From: UBA8437 sp003445035
GTDB lineage: Bacteria; Planctomycetota; Planctomycetia; Planctomycetales; Planctomycetaceae
Assembly (NCBI GenBank): GCA_937901285.1
Contig: CALCHI010000298.1
Span: 1-5,102, forward strand
Length of the DNA: 5,102 nucleotides
Direction: 5' to 3'
Positions 4,080-5,102 of the stretch are shown one piece after another. Position numbers and translations under genes: made by a program. Under the pieces are notes generated by a model that worked only from the letters and a program-made list of their open reading frames with translations, searched no databases and had not been told where the DNA came from. How positions within the stretch are numbered: position 1 is the stretch's first letter; the number at the start of each line of letters is the position of its first letter.

Positions 4080-5102
4080 ATGGGTGGTTGGACTGGCAAG
4101 TTGCTGCGAGTCGACATGACGGCCGGCACGGCGGCGTCCGAGGACATTCCCCAGGAGTGGATGGAGGATTACATTGGCGGCCGCGGGCTTGCCGACCGGT
4201 ACCTCTACGAGGAAATGGATCCCACCGTCGATCCACTCTCGCCGGACAACGTCCTGATCTTCGCCGCCGGTCCTTTGACGGGCACCTGTGCTCCCTGTGG
4301 GTCGCGGTACATGGTGATCACCAAGGGGGCGTTGACCAACTGCATCACCACGTCCAATTCCGGCGGGTTCTGGGGCCCGGAACTGAAGTTCGCCGGCTAC
4401 GACCTGGTGTTGATCAAGGGCGCGTCCGAGACGCCCAAGTACCTGTTCATCTACGACGACCGCGTTGAACTGCGGGACGCCTCGCACCTGTGGGGCAAGA
4501 CGGTCGGCGACACCGAGGACGGGTTGAGAGAGGAACTGGGTATCCCCGGCCTGCGGACCTGCTGCATCGGTCCGGCGGGTGAGAACCTGGTGAAGTTCGC
4601 CTGCATCATGAACGACAAGCACCGTGCCGCCGGACGCAGCGGAGTGGGCACGGTGATGGGATCCAAGGGGCTCAAGGCGATCGCGGTCCGTGGCACCGGT
4701 GGCGTCGAACTCTCCGACGGCGACGCCTTCATGAAGGCGCTGTGGGACATGCGGGGCGAGATGGTCGTCAACCCGACCTACGAGGCCTTCGGCATGTTCG
4801 GGACCGCCTCGACGATTGACCTGACCCAGGCCTTCGGCGGACTGCCGACCCGCAATTTCCAGCAGGGCCAGTTCGAGGAAGCCGAGAACCTCAACGGGAA
4901 CACCATCCGTGACACGCGACTGACGACCAACAAGGCGTGCTTCGCCTGCACGATCGCCTGCGGTCGTGTCTGCGAACTGGGGGAACACTCCGACAAGTTC
5001 CTGGTCAACACGCACCCGAAGAACTGGAAACAGGCCGGAGAGGGACCCGAGTACGAGGCGGCGTGGGCGCTGGGAGCCGACACTGGTGTCGGCGATCTCG
5101 AC
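4080..5102 (+). CDS. Aldehyde:ferredoxin oxidoreductase large subunit (tungsten/molybdenum bis-pterin), N-terminal 341 residues
   Basis: The frame is open from the ATG at 4080 to the right edge. It covers a little over half of a family that usually has about 600 residues. AOR enzymes oxidise aldehydes to carboxylic acids, or reduce acids, at a tungsten or molybdenum bis-pyranopterin site, passing electrons through a [4Fe-4S] cluster. Landmarks in order are the N-terminal GKLLRVD (6-12), YIGGRGLADRYL (31-42), GPLTGT (64-69), NSGGFWGPELKFAGYD (93-108), GRSGVGTVMGSKGLKAIAVRG (spanning 185-205), the cluster motif C287-x2-C290-x3-C294, and EGPEYE (321-326). The fourth cluster Cys lies in the missing C-terminal part. 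C298 follows the cluster motif, making C-x2-C-x3-C-x3-C, and the common Pro after the second Cys is Thr. No export signal is present, so it is cytoplasmic. It is co-oriented with the polyferredoxin, with a good ribosome site, and is probably in the same operon. Substrate and metal cannot be told from this part; AOR-, YdhV- and BamB-type subgroups remain possible. Confidence 0.94.
   Translation, partial: MGGWTGKLLRVDMTAGTAASEDIPQEWMEDYIGGRGLADRYLYEEMDPTVDPLSPDNVLIFAAGPLTGTCAPCGSRYMVITKGALTNCITTSNSGGFWGPELKFAGYDLVLIKGASETPKYLFIYDDRVELRDASHLWGKTVGDTEDGLREELGIPGLRTCCIGPAGENLVKFACIMNDKHRAAGRSGVGTVMGSKGLKAIAVRGTGGVELSDGDAFMKALWDMRGEMVVNPTYEAFGMFGTASTIDLTQAFGGLPTRNFQQGQFEEAENLNGNTIRDTRLTTNKACFACTIACGRVCELGEHSDKFLVNTHPKNWKQAGEGPEYEAAWALGADTGVGDLD

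Noticed and set aside
3896..4468. Plus-strand open frame bridging the polyferredoxin and AOR genes
   Set aside because: It is an Arg-rich out-of-frame product overlapping the ends of two clearly real genes.
4008..5015. Long minus-strand open frame (335 codons) opposite the AOR gene
   Set aside because: It is antisense to strongly conserved AOR motifs, with no recognisable domain of its own.
1..5102. CRISPR array, tRNA/rRNA genes, insertion sequence or phage-like genes
   Set aside because: There are no regularly spaced repeats, no tRNA-like or rRNA segments, and no transposase or terminal inverted repeats.

Overview
The window is GC-rich bacterial DNA with tightly packed genes, and it most likely comes from a member of the Planctomycetota or a close relative. 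The main clue is the DUF1501 protein with a twin-arginine-type N-terminus at the left end, a family strongly expanded in planctomycetes. This assignment is inferred from gene content, not from a marker gene.

Layout: two genes are read leftward and two rightward from a shared divergent control region (3283-3531). Leftward come a complete thiamine-diphosphate (ThDP) enzyme of the acetolactate synthase/pyruvate oxidase type (3282 to 1636) and, after a 103-base gap full of inverted repeats, a DUF1501 protein (1532 to the left edge, missing only its last residues). Rightward come a complete 159-residue polyferredoxin with sixteen cysteines, enough for four [4Fe-4S] clusters (3532-4011), and, after a 68-base gap, the first 341 residues of a tungsten/molybdenum-pterin aldehyde:ferredoxin oxidoreductase (AOR) large subunit (4080 to the right edge). 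All four reading frames are intact, and no RNA gene, mobile element or CRISPR array is visible.

The polyferredoxin and AOR form a recognisable electron-transfer pair of the AorA/AorB or YdhY/YdhV type. The AOR would oxidise an aldehyde to its acid in the cytoplasm, or run the reverse reaction, and the polyferredoxin would carry the electrons. The divergent ThDP enzyme keeps the catalytic Glu and the metal-binding Asp and Asn, but the normally conserved loops around the cofactor are rewritten, so its substrate cannot be named. Decarboxylating ThDP enzymes make aldehydes, and AOR consumes them. The head-to-head arrangement therefore suggests a two-step module (2-oxoacid to aldehyde to acid plus reduced ferredoxin); this is a hypothesis from context.

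Regulatory sequence is unusually legible. There are back-to-back sigma-70-like promoters, each with a 17-base spacer. A perfect inverted repeat sits within the leftward promoter, and competing hairpins fill the gap before the DUF1501 gene.
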